From Palsa-883 sp963826975 (GTDB taxonomy: Bacteria > Pseudomonadota > Alphaproteobacteria > Acetobacterales > Acetobacteraceae), in NCBI GenBank assembly GCA_963826975.1, contig CAWGZJ010000027.1:124001-188000 (forward strand): a DNA stretch of 64,000 nt, given 5' to 3'. The notes under the pieces were generated by a model. That model saw only the letters and a program-made list of their open reading frames with translations, was not told the origin of the DNA and did no database searches. Positions 1 to 9,279 of this stretch are shown here, in pieces. A program made the translations under genes and the position numbers. The number at the start of each line of letters is the position of its first letter. Positions within the stretch are counted from its first letter, which is position 1.

Positions 1-316
1 AATCGACGCCAGTTGGGGTCGTTCGCCGGCATCGCGCCGACACCGTGGTCCAGTGGCGGCGCGGAGCGCGAACAGGGCATCTCCAAAGCCGGGAACCGGC
101 GGTTGCGGACGATCCTCATTGAGCTCGCCTGGTCGTGGCAGCGCCATCAGCCCGAACTCGACGCTGACGCAGTGGTTCCACAAGCGGATCAAGGGCCAAG
201 GCGCGCGCGTGAAGCGCATCGCCATCGTTGCGCTGGCGCGCAAGCTGCTCGTCGCGCTGTGGCGCTACGTCAAGCACGGCGTGGTGCCGCAAGGTGCCGT
301 GCTGAAGGCCGCGTGA
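1..316 (+). pseudogene. IS110-family transposase, C-terminal fragment with frameshift
   Basis: This is the C-terminal Transposase_20 region of an IS110 transposase, cut by the window edge. In one frame (from 13) GSFAGIAPTPWSSGG and GISKAGNRRLR are visible. Around 150-157 the homology moves to the next frame, which continues TLTQWFHKRIKGQGARVKR and ends VPQGAVLKAA at the TGA of 314-316. The GIAPxPxxSG and KAGNRRLR motifs are typical of the family. The one-base shift means no complete transposase is made, unless it is a sequencing error. Confidence 0.75.
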
Positions 317-650
317 GCGGAACGCGGGACGAAACGATGAAGGAACACCGCGCCATGCGATGACAGACACACCGAGGTTCGGTCGGGCCTGATCAGCTCG
401 CCGAAGTCCAGGGCACGGGACCGCATCCACGACGGGCTGAAAAACGCCGTAATGAAAGAATGGTCCCGATCGCCCAGCCCGCTGCCCCAAGCATGGGGGT
501 TTATGGTGCAGCCACTCTGAGTGGCGACCGGATATGAGTTGATGTGGCGCGACGCCGCATGACCGACAGGGCTGGGACTTGCATCTGGACGATAGGGCGG
601 AGTGAAGCTGCGAGCAGGACCGATCGCCGCCGAACGACACGAACGATTGT
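317..650. other. Non-coding flank of the IS110-type element
   Basis: No reading frame here resembles a known protein. It lies directly downstream of the transposase and before the 651-738 palindrome. By analogy with IS1111-type elements it is a candidate location for guide RNA, but I can show no secondary-structure conservation from this sequence alone. Confidence 0.3.
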
Positions 651-738
651 GCTTGGGTGGTGATGCCGGCCTCAAGTCCTGCGCTGCGCGCACCCGCAAG
701 CGGGCGGCGGGACTTGACCCCGGCATCACCACCCAAGC
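651..738. repeat. Long inverted repeat, 29-base arms
   Basis: Arms at 651-679 and 710-738 are reverse complements except for two adjacent bases (GGCCTC against GGGGTC), separated by 30 bases. The arm begins GCTTGGGTGGTGATGCCGG. No T-run follows, so it is not a classical terminator. It may be a structured part of the IS flank or an independent palindromic repeat. Confidence 0.8.
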
Positions 739-844
739 CAGGCGCCGGGGTGCCCTTTAAGCACCCGTGGGCAGCAACTGACCACGGAAGGGAAAACCAC
801 GAGATGAGCGAATTTCCACTTGACGGGGGACACCTCATATGAGT

Positions 845-2171
845 TCGTGGATACCGGCCTGCGCCACTGTTGTCCGGCATGTCAGTTGCATATCGGCAAC
901 TGGAGCTGATTTGCGGGTCCGGGAGGCCTTGGTGGTGGCGGGTGTCGCGGATCGAGCAACTCGCTGATTGCGCGCCGGACGAACAGATGGGTGCGCACGA
1001 TCAGCAAGACCAATGCCGCGGCATAGGTTTGCGGCTGCGCTGCTTGCAGCATGCGGACCAGCAAATAAGCGATGAACGCCACGGCGATCTGGCTGCGGAT
1101 CGCATTCTCGCTGCTGCCCATGAACCGGCAGATCTTCAGGTTCTGCTTGATCCACTTAAAGAACAGCTCGATCTGCCAGCGCTCCTTGTAGAGAGCGGCA
1201 ATCTCCTCGGCCGGGCTGCTCAGGTCGTTGGTGAACAGCCGCAGCACCTTGCCGGTGTCGATGCGGATCGTCACCGCACGGCCGGTTTGACTGAACGGAT
1301 TGCGTCGGCTGGAGCAGAGCCGCGCCGGCAGCAGGCCCACCTGGTCGGACAGCACGACCCCGCCTGGAACCACCGGGCGCGATTGCGCCTCGCGCAGCGG
1401 CGTGTTGGTCTTCAGCCGGGTGACAAAGGTGCAGCCGGCGGCTGCCAGCCCCGCCCACCAGGCGAAGTCGTAGTAGCCGAGATCGAACACATAGGTGCAC
1501 CCGGCTCGATCGGCAGCAGGTCCTTGGCGGCGGTGATGTCGTTGATGCGGGCAGGGGTGATGTCGAAATAGACCGGCTTCTGCGCGGCCGGGTCGTAGAC
1601 CACGTGCAGCTTGGCGGCCACGGTGCCTTTGTGCAGTCCGAGCCAGTGCTGCATGCGCTGACCGACGTTGAGCTGGGTGGCATCGATCAGCCGAACGGCG
1701 GCCTTGATCACACGTCGCAGGGTGCGGCTGAGCTGGCCGATCAGTTCCCGCAGCAGATCGAAGAACAGCTCCGCCGGTCTCGCCCGCACCGCATCGGAGA
1801 GAGTGGAACGGGCCGGCGCCTTGCCGCCGAGCAAGCGCAGCGCGCCGGAATTCGGCGCCAGCGCCGTGATCACCGGACGCAGCCCCTGATGGCCGCCGAG
1901 GCTGCCAGCCAGCATGGCGAGGAACTGTTGGCGGCTGGTGAACCCGCGCTGGTCGTCGTCAGTACCGTGCTGGCGGACATGATGCTCGAAGCGGTGCCAG
2001 GGAAACTGCTGGACGATTTGTTCGAACACGGTAGCTTTGTGGCGCATGGCATTGGCTCTCGCTGCGGTGGATAACGTTGGCGAACGTCTCCTCCGCAGTA
2101 GAATCAATGCCGTGCGCGAGTACAAGCATAAAATGTGCCGGACAGTAGTGGCGCAGGCCGGCCATCCACGA
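845..2171 (-). mobile_element. IS4-family insertion sequence (DUF4372-type)
   Basis: About 1.3 kb is bounded by imperfect inverted repeats at 845-879 and 2136-2171. Both, read inwards, begin TCGTGGAT, share CCGGCCTGCGCCACT and end TGTCCGGCA. A single transposase gene fills the minus strand. The outer part of the ends resembles the palindromic repeat at 54919-55010, so exact termini and any target duplication could not be fixed by eye. Confidence 0.75.
882..2047 (-). pseudogene. IS4-family transposase with one frameshift
   Basis: The transposase starts at ATG 2047 (MRHKATVFEQIVQQFPW), which matches the DUF4372 N-terminal domain. It continues as a DDE transposase with LIDATQLN and, after a frame change, VFDLGYYDFAWWAG and KERWQIELFFKWIKQNLKI, the family's YREK-like region with its catalytic Glu. 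Homology shifts frame near 1500, within IEPG(A)CTYVFD, so a one-base indel splits the gene into 2047-1500 and 1490-882. It ends at TGA 882-884. The element is probably no longer autonomous, or the indel is a sequencing error. Confidence 0.85.
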
Positions 2172-2206
2172 CTTCCTTGTTGGCATCTCAAAGTCGTGAA
2201 TGGCCG
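2159..2206. repeat. Palindromic repeat overlapping the IS right end
   Basis: Arms CGGCCATCCACGACTT (2159-2174) and its near-perfect complement (2191-2206, one mismatch) surround a 16-base loop. The arm core (ATCCACGA) recurs in the larger palindrome at 54919-55010. The left arm lies within the IS4-type right inverted repeat, so the element either inserted into or evolved with this repeat family. Confidence 0.6.
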
Positions 2207-2336
2207 TACTGCGCCGGCCACGATGTTGAAGAGTCGATCCTTCGGACACCTAGTATCAAACGAGCTCGCCCCGTTTGCTCGCGCGCAATAGCTTGCTGCA
2301 TGATGTTCCTCCGTTCAACGAAGCAGGACCACGCGC

Positions 2337-3494
2337 ATGTTGATGAGCACCGACCGCATCCTGGTCAGTCATGTCGGCAGCCTGCCGCGCGCCGAACGAT
2401 TGACCGACCTGCTGATCCGCCAGGAAGCCGGCGAGGCGATCGATACCGCCGAGCTGGCGCGCGAGGTGGAGACGGCAACCGGGCAAGTGATCGGCAAACA
2501 GGTCGAAGCTGGTGTTGACGTGGGCAACGATGGGGAACAGTCGCGCGTTGGATTTCAGACCTATGTTCCGCGGTGCCTGTGCGGCTTCGGCGGAGAGTCG
2601 AAACGTCCGCCGGCGCGGGACCAGCGCGAATTCCCAAGCTATGCCCGGCAGGCCGCGATGCGTTTTCCGCACTCGGCACGCGTAATAAACGCACCGGCTG
2701 CGCTATCGGATGTGCGGTATGTCAACAGCGCACCGATCAAGCAAGACGCCGAGAGGCTCAAGCGCATGGGGGGTCACTTCAGCGAATGTTTCATGACGGC
2801 GCCGTCACCGGGTATCGTTGCCACGACGCTGCTCAATCAACATTACGATAGCCACGAGGCTTATCTGATGGCCCTGGCAAAAGCGCTGTCCAACGAATAT
2901 CGGGCAATCCACGACGCCGGCCTGATCCTGCAGATCGACAGTCCCGACCTGGCGATGGAGCGGCATCGGTTTTTCGACGGCCTGACCGACGCTGAATTCC
3001 TCCGCCAGCTTGCACTGCACATCGCGGCTATCAATCTGGGTATCGAGGGCATTCCACGCGACCGCATCCGCCTGCATGTCTGCTGGGGTAACAACGACGG
3101 GCCGCATATCTACGACATCGCGATGGCAGCCATCCTGCCGGAGCTGTACCGTGCCAATGTCGGAGCACTTTCGATCGAGTTCGCCAATCCCCGGCACCAG
3201 CATGAATACGATGCATTGCGCAACAATAAGCTGCCCGCGCATATGCTGCTGATGCCCGGCGTTCTCGACACCACAACGAATTTTGTCGAGCATCCGGAAC
3301 TTGTGGCTCGGCAACTCGAGGAAGCAGTGTCCGCGGTCGGCGACCGTGAGCGGGTGATCGCCGGAACGGATTGTGGCTTTGGCACGTTCGCCGGCCGCGA
3401 ATACGTGGCGGAGGAGATCGTCTGGGTGAAGCTTGCCGCAGCGGCCGAGGGCGCGCGCATCGCGTCGCGCCGGTTGTGGGGCCGGGCTGGCTGA
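2337..3494 (+). CDS. Cobalamin-independent methionine synthase (MetE C-terminal)-like methyltransferase
   Basis: A 385-residue protein of the MetE catalytic-domain family, which transfers methyl groups to a zinc-bound thiol. SHVGSLPR (11-18) is the family's N-terminal signature. The four expected zinc ligands are visible: His247 and Cys249 (LHVCWGN), Glu281 (SIEFANPR) and Cys346 (GTDCGFGT). It lacks the N-terminal half of full MetE, as is usual for stand-alone family members, whose methyl donors are often unknown. ATG 2337 and ATG 2343 are both possible; AGGA lies about 10 bases upstream of 2337. It is transcribed towards the convergent aldolase gene. A specific role in methionine synthesis is not shown. 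Confidence 0.85.
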   Translation: MLMSTDRILVSHVGSLPRAERLTDLLIRQEAGEAIDTAELAREVETATGQVIGKQVEAGVDVGNDGEQSRVGFQTYVPRCLCGFGGESKRPPARDQREFPSYARQAAMRFPHSARVINAPAALSDVRYVNSAPIKQDAERLKRMGGHFSECFMTAPSPGIVATTLLNQHYDSHEAYLMALAKALSNEYRAIHDAGLILQIDSPDLAMERHRFFDGLTDAEFLRQLALHIAAINLGIEGIPRDRIRLHVCWGNNDGPHIYDIAMAAILPELYRANVGALSIEFANPRHQHEYDALRNNKLPAHMLLMPGVLDTTTNFVEHPELVARQLEEAVSAVGDRERVIAGTDCGFGTFAGREYVAEEIVWVKLAAAAEGARIASRRLWGRAG

Positions 3495-3581
3495 GCGTTG
3501 TGTATAGCAATGTGTCAGACAGACCTTGTCGAGACTCAGTAACAGCGCGGGTCGAGGTTTCCGAGGACTATGACGCCAGCC

Positions 3582-4349
3582 TCAGGCCGTCTTGGACCTG
3601 AGCTCATCGAGCTGCATTCGTGCGCCGGCGATCATGCATGACAGGTCGGACGTCAGCATCACCATGTCGAAGCCTCGCTTCACCGCGCCGGCCGCGAACG
3701 CCGCGCTGGCACAGTGCATGACGCACTTGATGCCGTGCTTGTGCGCTGTCGCCCGAATCTTGTCGCAGGTGGCGAGATGGAGCGGGTCAGGATTATCGCC
3801 GCGCGGGGCCAGACCTAATGCGAACGACAGGTCGGCCGGTCCGATGTAGACGGCGTCGAGGCCGGGCGTGGCGCAGATGGCATCGAGGTTGGCGAGGCCC
3901 TGCTTCGTCTCGATCATGGCCATGACGACGATCTCGTCGTTGGCGTGGTCCACGTAGTCTGCGCCGCCGTAGTGCACGGCGCGCACGGGCCCCGATGAGC
4001 GCATGCCGACGGGCGGATAGCGGCACGCGGCAACCGCCATCGCCGCCTCCTCGGCGGTATTGACCAGCGGCACGATGATACCGTAGGCGCCAAGATCCAG
4101 GGCCTTCATGATGGCAGCCGGCTCGTTCCATGCGACCCGCACGACCGGGACCGTGTCGGTCTGCGAGATCGCCTGCAGCAAGGGCCAGACGCCATTCATT
4201 TCAGCGGTGCCGTGCTGCAGGTCGACGCACAGGGCATCGAAACCCTGACGTGCCATGACCTCGGCCGTGAACCCATGGGACACGGAGAGCCAGCCCAAAG
4301 TCACGTATTGACCGGCACGCCACATCTGCTTGATCTTGTTCGGTCGCAT
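3582..4349 (-). CDS. HpcH/HpaI-family aldolase
   Basis: A 255-residue class II pyruvate aldolase-type protein, from a family that cleaves or forms 2-oxo-acids (such as 2,4-dihydroxyhept-2-enedioate) with a divalent metal. Visible landmarks are CVDLQHG (Asp43, His46), the MAMIETKQGL segment with the metal-binding Glu, and YIGPADLSFALG with the metal-binding Asp. Length is normal and the start MRPNKIKQMW gives a full domain. It is on the same strand as the 2-hydroxyacid dehydrogenase upstream (110 bases apart), so the two probably share a hydroxy/oxo-acid pathway. The natural substrate cannot be told from the sequence. Confidence 0.88.
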   Translation of the reverse strand: MRPNKIKQMWRAGQYVTLGWLSVSHGFTAEVMARQGFDALCVDLQHGTAEMNGVWPLLQAISQTDTVPVVRVAWNEPAAIMKALDLGAYGIIVPLVNTAEEAAMAVAACRYPPVGMRSSGPVRAVHYGGADYVDHANDEIVVMAMIETKQGLANLDAICATPGLDAVYIGPADLSFALGLAPRGDNPDPLHLATCDKIRATAHKHGIKCVMHCASAAFAAGAVKRGFDMVMLTSDLSCMIAGARMQLDELRSKTA

Positions 4350-4459
4350 GGTCGTACCTCTGGTGTTGTACCTGATTCCACGAACGGATTACTCGCTATC
4401 AAACTCAAACGCGCCGCCTGAAGCAAGGGCCGCGCCGACCCGGCTATAAATAAGAGAGG

Positions 4460-5395
4460 CTAGTATCCCGTCGTGATGTCGACTTCCTGCAAAAGCCGCC
4501 CGCCGGCCTGGATGCTTCGGATATTCGCCGCGATCTCTGTCACGATCTGAGCAACAGTCGGCCGCCGTGCCACGTGTGGCATCACGGTGACTTTGGGGTG
4601 CAGCCAAAGCGGGCTTGTTGGCGGTAGAGGCTCAGGCCACAGCGCGTCCAACGCGGCGTATGATAACTGTCCCGAATCGAGTGCGTTGATCAGATCCTCA
4701 TCCACCACATGCTTGCCGCGCCCGACATTCACCAGCATCGCCCCTCGTGGCATCATGGCAAAGGTGCGCGCGCAGAATATGCCTTCTGTTTCCCTCGTAA
4801 GCGGCAACAGGCAGACGGCGATGTCGGTCCGCTGAAGAAACAGCTCAAGCTGGTCGCGGCCGTGAAAGATTGGAACGTCACCTTCCGCCCGCGGGCTTCG
4901 AATCCAGGCCGAGACATTGAACCCTAGCGACTTCAACACAAGCGCCGGCGCTTTCGCCATCATGCCGTAGCCGAGGAATCCGACACGCCTTTGCTCGGGC
5001 CGCACAATTGTCGTGCGGCGCCACTCCCGCCTGGCCTGAGCCGCCTGATAACCAGGCATGTCACGATGAAAACGAAGAACATGCATGACGACGTATTCCG
5101 TCATCATCGGATCGCCGCCTGGCGGCTCGACCTTGCATAGCGGGGCTTTCGGCAGCTTTGGATGGTCGATAAAGAACTCGACCCCGGCCGAGCGGCTGAA
5201 CATGGCCTTCAAATTCGGAAAAGGCGGAAGAGAATCGAAATCGGGATGCATGAAGGCGAGATATTCGATATCCGCCAACATTCCCGCATCAGGCCAAACG
5301 CGGATTTCCAGGTCCGGAAGCTGTCCCTCGAACGTGTCGCGCCATGCCCTGGCGTTGCCGATATGTTTGTCGAGATCAACGATGAGCAACGCCAT
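4460..5395 (-). CDS. D-2-hydroxyacid dehydrogenase (glyoxylate/hydroxypyruvate reductase A-like)
   Basis: A 311-residue NAD(P)-dependent dehydrogenase that interconverts 2-oxo and D-2-hydroxy acids. The nucleotide-binding region is VGFLGYGMMAKA (138-149), somewhat divergent from the usual GxGxxG. The catalytic set is Arg226 (VNVGRGKH), Glu255 (WPEPLP) and His274 (VMPHVA). Overall form matches the GhrA branch more than the classical SerA branch. It precedes the aldolase gene on the same strand and follows the cupin gene, suggesting one minus-strand unit (5890 to 3582). Confidence 0.87.
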   Translation of the reverse strand: MALLIVDLDKHIGNARAWRDTFEGQLPDLEIRVWPDAGMLADIEYLAFMHPDFDSLPPFPNLKAMFSRSAGVEFFIDHPKLPKAPLCKVEPPGGDPMMTEYVVMHVLRFHRDMPGYQAAQARREWRRTTIVRPEQRRVGFLGYGMMAKAPALVLKSLGFNVSAWIRSPRAEGDVPIFHGRDQLELFLQRTDIAVCLLPLTRETEGIFCARTFAMMPRGAMLVNVGRGKHVVDEDLINALDSGQLSYAALDALWPEPLPPTSPLWLHPKVTVMPHVARRPTVAQIVTEIAANIRSIQAGGRLLQEVDITTGY

Positions 5396-5512
5396 AATCG
5401 CCCCTACATTATTCGGATCGAGCGCGCAGTCCCTGCATCCTGGCTAAGATATCTGGTGGGCACGGAGGTATCCGTTCGCGACAGACCGCCGAATACCCCG
5501 CCTGGCCCAGAA

Positions 5513-5890
5513 TCAGCCCCAAGTGGACTTGCCGCTCGCCAGAGTGATGGTGATGTGGCCCAGCGTGGTATCGGCCTTGGCTCCGTGCCAGTGGCGCTCA
5601 CCTGCCTTGACGTGAGCGACGTCACCGACCTTGATCTCAAGTCGCTCGATTTCCGTGGCGACCCACCCGCTGCCCGAGGTGACGATTAGAATCTGATCGC
5701 AATCGTGAACATGCCAGCCCGTGTTGCATCCCTGGCTGAAGTTCACAATGCTGCAATTGAAATTCGCCAACTCCCCCGCCTCGATGATGGTCTGGCGGGT
5801 GCGATGCACGGGCCCGGAATATCCATCCGTCGGTTCGGCCGCGCCAGGCGCGGGAACTTCGGGAATGTTCTTCAATGTGACAACCTTCAT
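5513..5890 (-). CDS. Cupin-domain protein
   Basis: A 125-residue single cupin fold. Metal-binding candidates are GWHVHDCDQ (His60, His62) and GERHWHGA near residue 100. The start at 5890 is supported by GGGAGAGA just upstream; the reading frame is open much further upstream only because it runs opposite the GMC gene. Small cupins of this kind bind or isomerise small acids or act as accessory proteins. Its position before the dehydrogenase and aldolase genes suggests a role in the same pathway, but the function is unknown. Confidence 0.8.
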   Translation of the reverse strand: MKVVTLKNIPEVPAPGAAEPTDGYSGPVHRTRQTIIEAGELANFNCSIVNFSQGCNTGWHVHDCDQILIVTSGSGWVATEIERLEIKVGDVAHVKAGERHWHGAKADTTLGHITITLASGKSTWG

Positions 5891-6115
5891 GACACTCTCT
5901 CCCTTATTGCCGAGTTTCCGGCCGTTCATCGGCACGAGGCTCTCCATGGCCAAGCCATAGCCTGACAGGCCCTGTTGACGGGTCCTCCACGACCGAACGT
6001 TGACCATTGCCGAACCGAGGGTCAAGCCGACCGGGCGTGGGCGCGTCGCATAGGCAGCCGCGCGATAGGGTGGCACTATGGCACCCGACGTCAGGCAACC
6101 AGGAAGCGGCGGCGC

Positions 6116-7714
6116 ATGAAGGACAAGGTCGACGTTCTCATCATCGGCGCCGGCGCTTCGGGCGCCGCGGTCGCGTGGAGCCTGGCCGAGACGAAGATGC
6201 GCATCCTGTGCCTCGAGCAGGGCGATTGGATGAAGCCGTCCGACTATCCCTCGAACGGGCGTGATTACGAGGCGCGGGTGTTCAGCGACTACGCCACCAG
6301 CCCCAATATCCGCAAGCGGCCGGCCGACTATCCGATCAACGACGATGCTTCGCCGATCAAGGTGGTGAACTTCAACGCGGTCGGCGGTTCCACAGTGATG
6401 TACACGGCGCATTATCCACGACTGCACCCGTCGGACTTCCGCGTGCGCACGTTGGACGGCGTGGCCGATGACTGGCCGATTGACTATGCGACGCTGGAAC
6501 CGTTCTTCGCAGAGAACGACCGAATGACGGGGGTCTCGGGACTGGTGGGCGATCCGGCCTATCCGGCGCATACCCCGCCGATGCCACCCCTGCCGCTGGG
6601 CAAGAGCGGCGCCAAGATCGGCCGCACGATGAACGGGTTGGGGTGGCACTGGTGGCCGTCGGATAGCGCGGTCGCCACCACGGAGTATGACGGCCGCGCG
6701 CCCTGCATCCATCTGGGTCACTGCACGCCGGCCTGCGCGCAGGGGGCGAAGTCCAGCACCGACGTCACCTATTGGCCGCATGCGATCCGCGCGGGGGTGG
6801 AGCTGCGAACGAACTGCCGGGTGCGGGAGGTTACGATCGACGAAGACGGTATGGCGACGGGCGCGATGTATTACGATGCGGACGGTGCCGCACAGTTCCA
6901 GCCGGCCGAGGTCGTCATCATGGCCTGCAACGGCGTGGGCACGGCGCGGCTGCTGCTTCATTCCACCTCCGGCCGGTTTCCGAACGGGCTGGCCAATTCC
7001 AGCGGCCTGGTGGGCAAGAACCTGATGTTCCATCCTTGGGCGCAAGTCATCGGGTATGTCCACGAACCTATGGACGGGCATCGCGGGTCGCCGTTGAGCC
7101 TGTGGAGCCAGGAGTTCTACGAGACCGACCGATCCCGCGGCTTCGTGCGCGGTTTCAATTTCCAGTTCGTCCGCGGGGTCGGCGTCGGCACCGAGGCGGT
7201 GCAGGCCGAGGCCAAGGGCCTGCTGCCCTGGGGCGAGGACCACCACGACGTGTTTCGCGGCCTGGTCGGGCATCGCATGCACGTGGGGATCTGCACCGAG
7301 GACCTGCCCGAGGAGCACAACCGGGTGACGCTGGATCCGGTGCTGACGGATGGGCACGGCATTCCCGCACCGAAGATCGACTACACGATCGGCGAGAACA
7401 CCAGCCGGATGATGGAATTCGCGATCACACGTGGCAAGGAGATCCTGGAAGCGGCGGGGGCGCGGCAGATCCATTCTGTCTCCCCATTGGTGTATGCCGG
7501 CTGGCACCTGCTGGGGACGGCTCGGATGGGGAATGATCCGGAACGGTCGGTGGTGAATGCGTGGGGCCGTTGCCACGACGTGAAGAACCTGTTCATCGTC
7601 GACGGTAGCCTGTTCGTTACCTCGGGCGGGGTGAATCCGACCAGCACGATCCAGGCGCTGGCGCTGTATATCGCCGACAGCATGAAGCAACGCCTGGCAA
7701 CCCTGTTCGATTGA
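6116..7714 (+). CDS. GMC-family FAD oxidoreductase (sugar/alcohol dehydrogenase large subunit)
   Basis: A 532-residue flavoprotein. The FAD-binding VLIIGAGASGAAVAWSL begins at residue 7, and the C-terminal GMC domain shows WHLLGTARMG and SGGVNPTSTIQAL, carrying the catalytic His and Asn region. This resembles membrane-associated sugar-acid dehydrogenases such as the gluconate 2-dehydrogenase large subunit. The small-subunit gene at 9280 strengthens that assignment. ATG 6116 is chosen because homology starts at MKDKVDV and AGGAAG lies upstream. A deleted second copy of this gene lies at 9086-9272. The substrate is not determined. Confidence 0.88.
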   Translation: MKDKVDVLIIGAGASGAAVAWSLAETKMRILCLEQGDWMKPSDYPSNGRDYEARVFSDYATSPNIRKRPADYPINDDASPIKVVNFNAVGGSTVMYTAHYPRLHPSDFRVRTLDGVADDWPIDYATLEPFFAENDRMTGVSGLVGDPAYPAHTPPMPPLPLGKSGAKIGRTMNGLGWHWWPSDSAVATTEYDGRAPCIHLGHCTPACAQGAKSSTDVTYWPHAIRAGVELRTNCRVREVTIDEDGMATGAMYYDADGAAQFQPAEVVIMACNGVGTARLLLHSTSGRFPNGLANSSGLVGKNLMFHPWAQVIGYVHEPMDGHRGSPLSLWSQEFYETDRSRGFVRGFNFQFVRGVGVGTEAVQAEAKGLLPWGEDHHDVFRGLVGHRMHVGICTEDLPEEHNRVTLDPVLTDGHGIPAPKIDYTIGENTSRMMEFAITRGKEILEAAGARQIHSVSPLVYAGWHLLGTARMGNDPERSVVNAWGRCHDVKNLFIVDGSLFVTSGGVNPTSTIQALALYIADSMKQRLATLFD

Positions 7715-7721
7715 AGCCGGA

Positions 7722-9089
7722 ATGAACGACGCGACCATGGGCTCCGCGGTGTCGCCGCGCGCTATCAACTCACTCGAACAGGAGACCATGCGCCGCGTGA
7801 CCTGGCGGCTGCTGCCTGTCCTCATGCTGGGCTATTTCTGCGCCAGCCTCGACCGGGCGAATATCGGCATGGCCGCCACCACCATGAGCCCTGCGCTGCA
7901 CTTCTCCAACGCCCAGTTCGGTTTCGGTGCAGGAATATTCTTCCTCGGCTACCTGCTGATGGAAATCCCGAGCAACCTGATCCTGGACCGCTTTGGCGCG
8001 CGGATCTGGATCGCGCGTATCCTGCTGACCTGGGGCATCATCTCCGGCCTGACCGCCCTCGTCTGGAACGACTGGAGCTTCTATCTCGTCCGCTTCGTGC
8101 TGGGGCTCGCCGAGGCGGGATTCTTTCCGGGCGTGCTGCTCTACATCACCTGGTGGTTCCCCGCCCGCCATCGCAGCCGGATGGTGGCGTGGTTCATGTC
8201 GGCAGGCGTGATCTCGCAAATCCTCGGCCCACCGCTGGGTGGCGTTCTGATGCATCTGCACGGGCTGCTCGGGATCACGGGCTGGCAGTGGCTGTTCATC
8301 ATCGAGGCGCTGCCGTCGGTGGCAACCGGCGCCCTGGTGCTGCGCCTGCTGACGGACCGCCCGCGTAGCGCTGCCTGGCTGCGTCCCGAGGCGCGCGACT
8401 GGCTGGAAAGCCGGCTTGCCGCCGAGCGCAAGCAGCAGGAAGCCGTGCGCACCTATTCGCTGGGAAGCACCTTCACCAGCCCGAAGGTCTGGCTGCTGAG
8501 CTTCGTACAGTTCGGCCATCAATACGCCAGCTATGGCCTGGTCTTTTTCATGCCCCTGATTGTGAAAGGGCTTGGCGTCGGCCGCGACTGGATCGGACCC
8601 GTCGCCGCGATCCCTTATCTGTTCGGCTTCGTCTCCATGATCGCCTGGGGCTACAGCTCCGACCGTCGCGGCGAGCGCGTATGGCACGCCAGCTCCACGA
8701 TGTTCATCGTTACGGTCGCAATGATTGGCTGCAATTTCATCGGCGCCGGTCATCCGGTGCTGCTGATGGTGGTGCTGTGTATCGCGGTGATCGGCAACCA
8801 GGGCTTCGCGCCGTGTTTCTGGTCGATCCCCGGCACGATGCTGACCGGGACCGCGGCGGCGGGCGGCATCGCGATGATCAACGCGCTCGGCAATCTGGGT
8901 GGCTGGGCCGGTCCCGCGCTGTATGGCGTGGTGCGCGACGCCACCGGCAGCACGAATGTCGCGCTGCTGTTCCTTGCGATCGGGCCACTGATCTCGGGCA
9001 TCGTGCTGGTCCTGGTGGGCCATGACCGGCGGCTGGAACAAGTCTCACCGACAGGGCACAGTCCTGCCAGGTCAGGGGACGGTGGATGA
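7722..9089 (+). CDS. MFS transporter, anion:cation symporter type
   Basis: A 455-residue, 12-helix major facilitator protein. FCASLDRANIGMAA in the first helix and YLLMEIPSNLILDRFGAR are typical of the ACS branch (phthalate, tartrate, glucarate and similar organic acids). It starts seven bases after the GMC gene. Its stop overlaps the ATG of the GMC scar (ATGA), so the original arrangement was translationally coupled. It probably imports the acid or sugar acid oxidised by the GMC enzyme; that link is inferred from position. Confidence 0.87.
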   Translation: MNDATMGSAVSPRAINSLEQETMRRVTWRLLPVLMLGYFCASLDRANIGMAATTMSPALHFSNAQFGFGAGIFFLGYLLMEIPSNLILDRFGARIWIARILLTWGIISGLTALVWNDWSFYLVRFVLGLAEAGFFPGVLLYITWWFPARHRSRMVAWFMSAGVISQILGPPLGGVLMHLHGLLGITGWQWLFIIEALPSVATGALVLRLLTDRPRSAAWLRPEARDWLESRLAAERKQQEAVRTYSLGSTFTSPKVWLLSFVQFGHQYASYGLVFFMPLIVKGLGVGRDWIGPVAAIPYLFGFVSMIAWGYSSDRRGERVWHASSTMFIVTVAMIGCNFIGAGHPVLLMVVLCIAVIGNQGFAPCFWSIPGTMLTGTAAAGGIAMINALGNLGGWAGPALYGVVRDATGSTNVALLFLAIGPLISGIVLVLVGHDRRLEQVSPTGHSPARSGDGG

Positions 9090-9272
9090 AGGACAAGGTC
9101 GACGTTCTGATCATTGGCGCGGTGGCATTCGGCGCCGCGGTCGCGTGGAGCCTGGCCGAGACGAAGATGCGCATCCGGTGCCTGGAGCAGGGCGATTGGA
9201 TGAAGCAATCGGAGTATCCCGCCAAATATCACCGACCGCATGAAGCAACGCCTGGCAACCCTGTTCGATTGA
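9086..9272 (+). pseudogene. Internally deleted duplicate of the GMC oxidoreductase gene
   Basis: The first roughly 135 bases are a close copy of the start of the gene at 6116 (MKDKVDVLIIGA, then WSLAETKMRI and CLEQGDWMK). From about 9225 the sequence jumps to a copy of the 3' end (ATGAAGCAACGCCTGGCAAC through the original TGA at 9270-9272). About 1.4 kb of the middle is missing and the two parts are out of frame. It is therefore a deletion scar of a second GMC gene, which once sat directly before the small-subunit gene. Confidence 0.9.
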
Positions 9273-9279
9273 GGCTGAG

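Larger units (their letters stand above)
1..838 (+). mobile_element. IS110-family insertion sequence, 3' portion
   Basis: The window opens inside an IS110-type element. It carries the C-terminal part of the transposase (to 316) followed by about 520 bases without a convincing gene. That stretch contains a strong inverted repeat (651-738) and ends near the palindrome CTCATATGAG (834-843), where the IS4-type element begins. Long non-coding flanks are normal in IS110/IS1111 elements because they encode the guide (bridge) RNA; whether this flank does so is inference. The right boundary is approximate, since IS110 elements often lack clear terminal repeats. Confidence 0.6.

Noticed and set aside
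5891..7825. Continuous open frame upstream of the cupin start on the minus strand (would give about 770 residues)
   Set aside because: The extra 645 residues lie opposite the GMC gene and match no family; the cupin has its own ribosome site at 5890.
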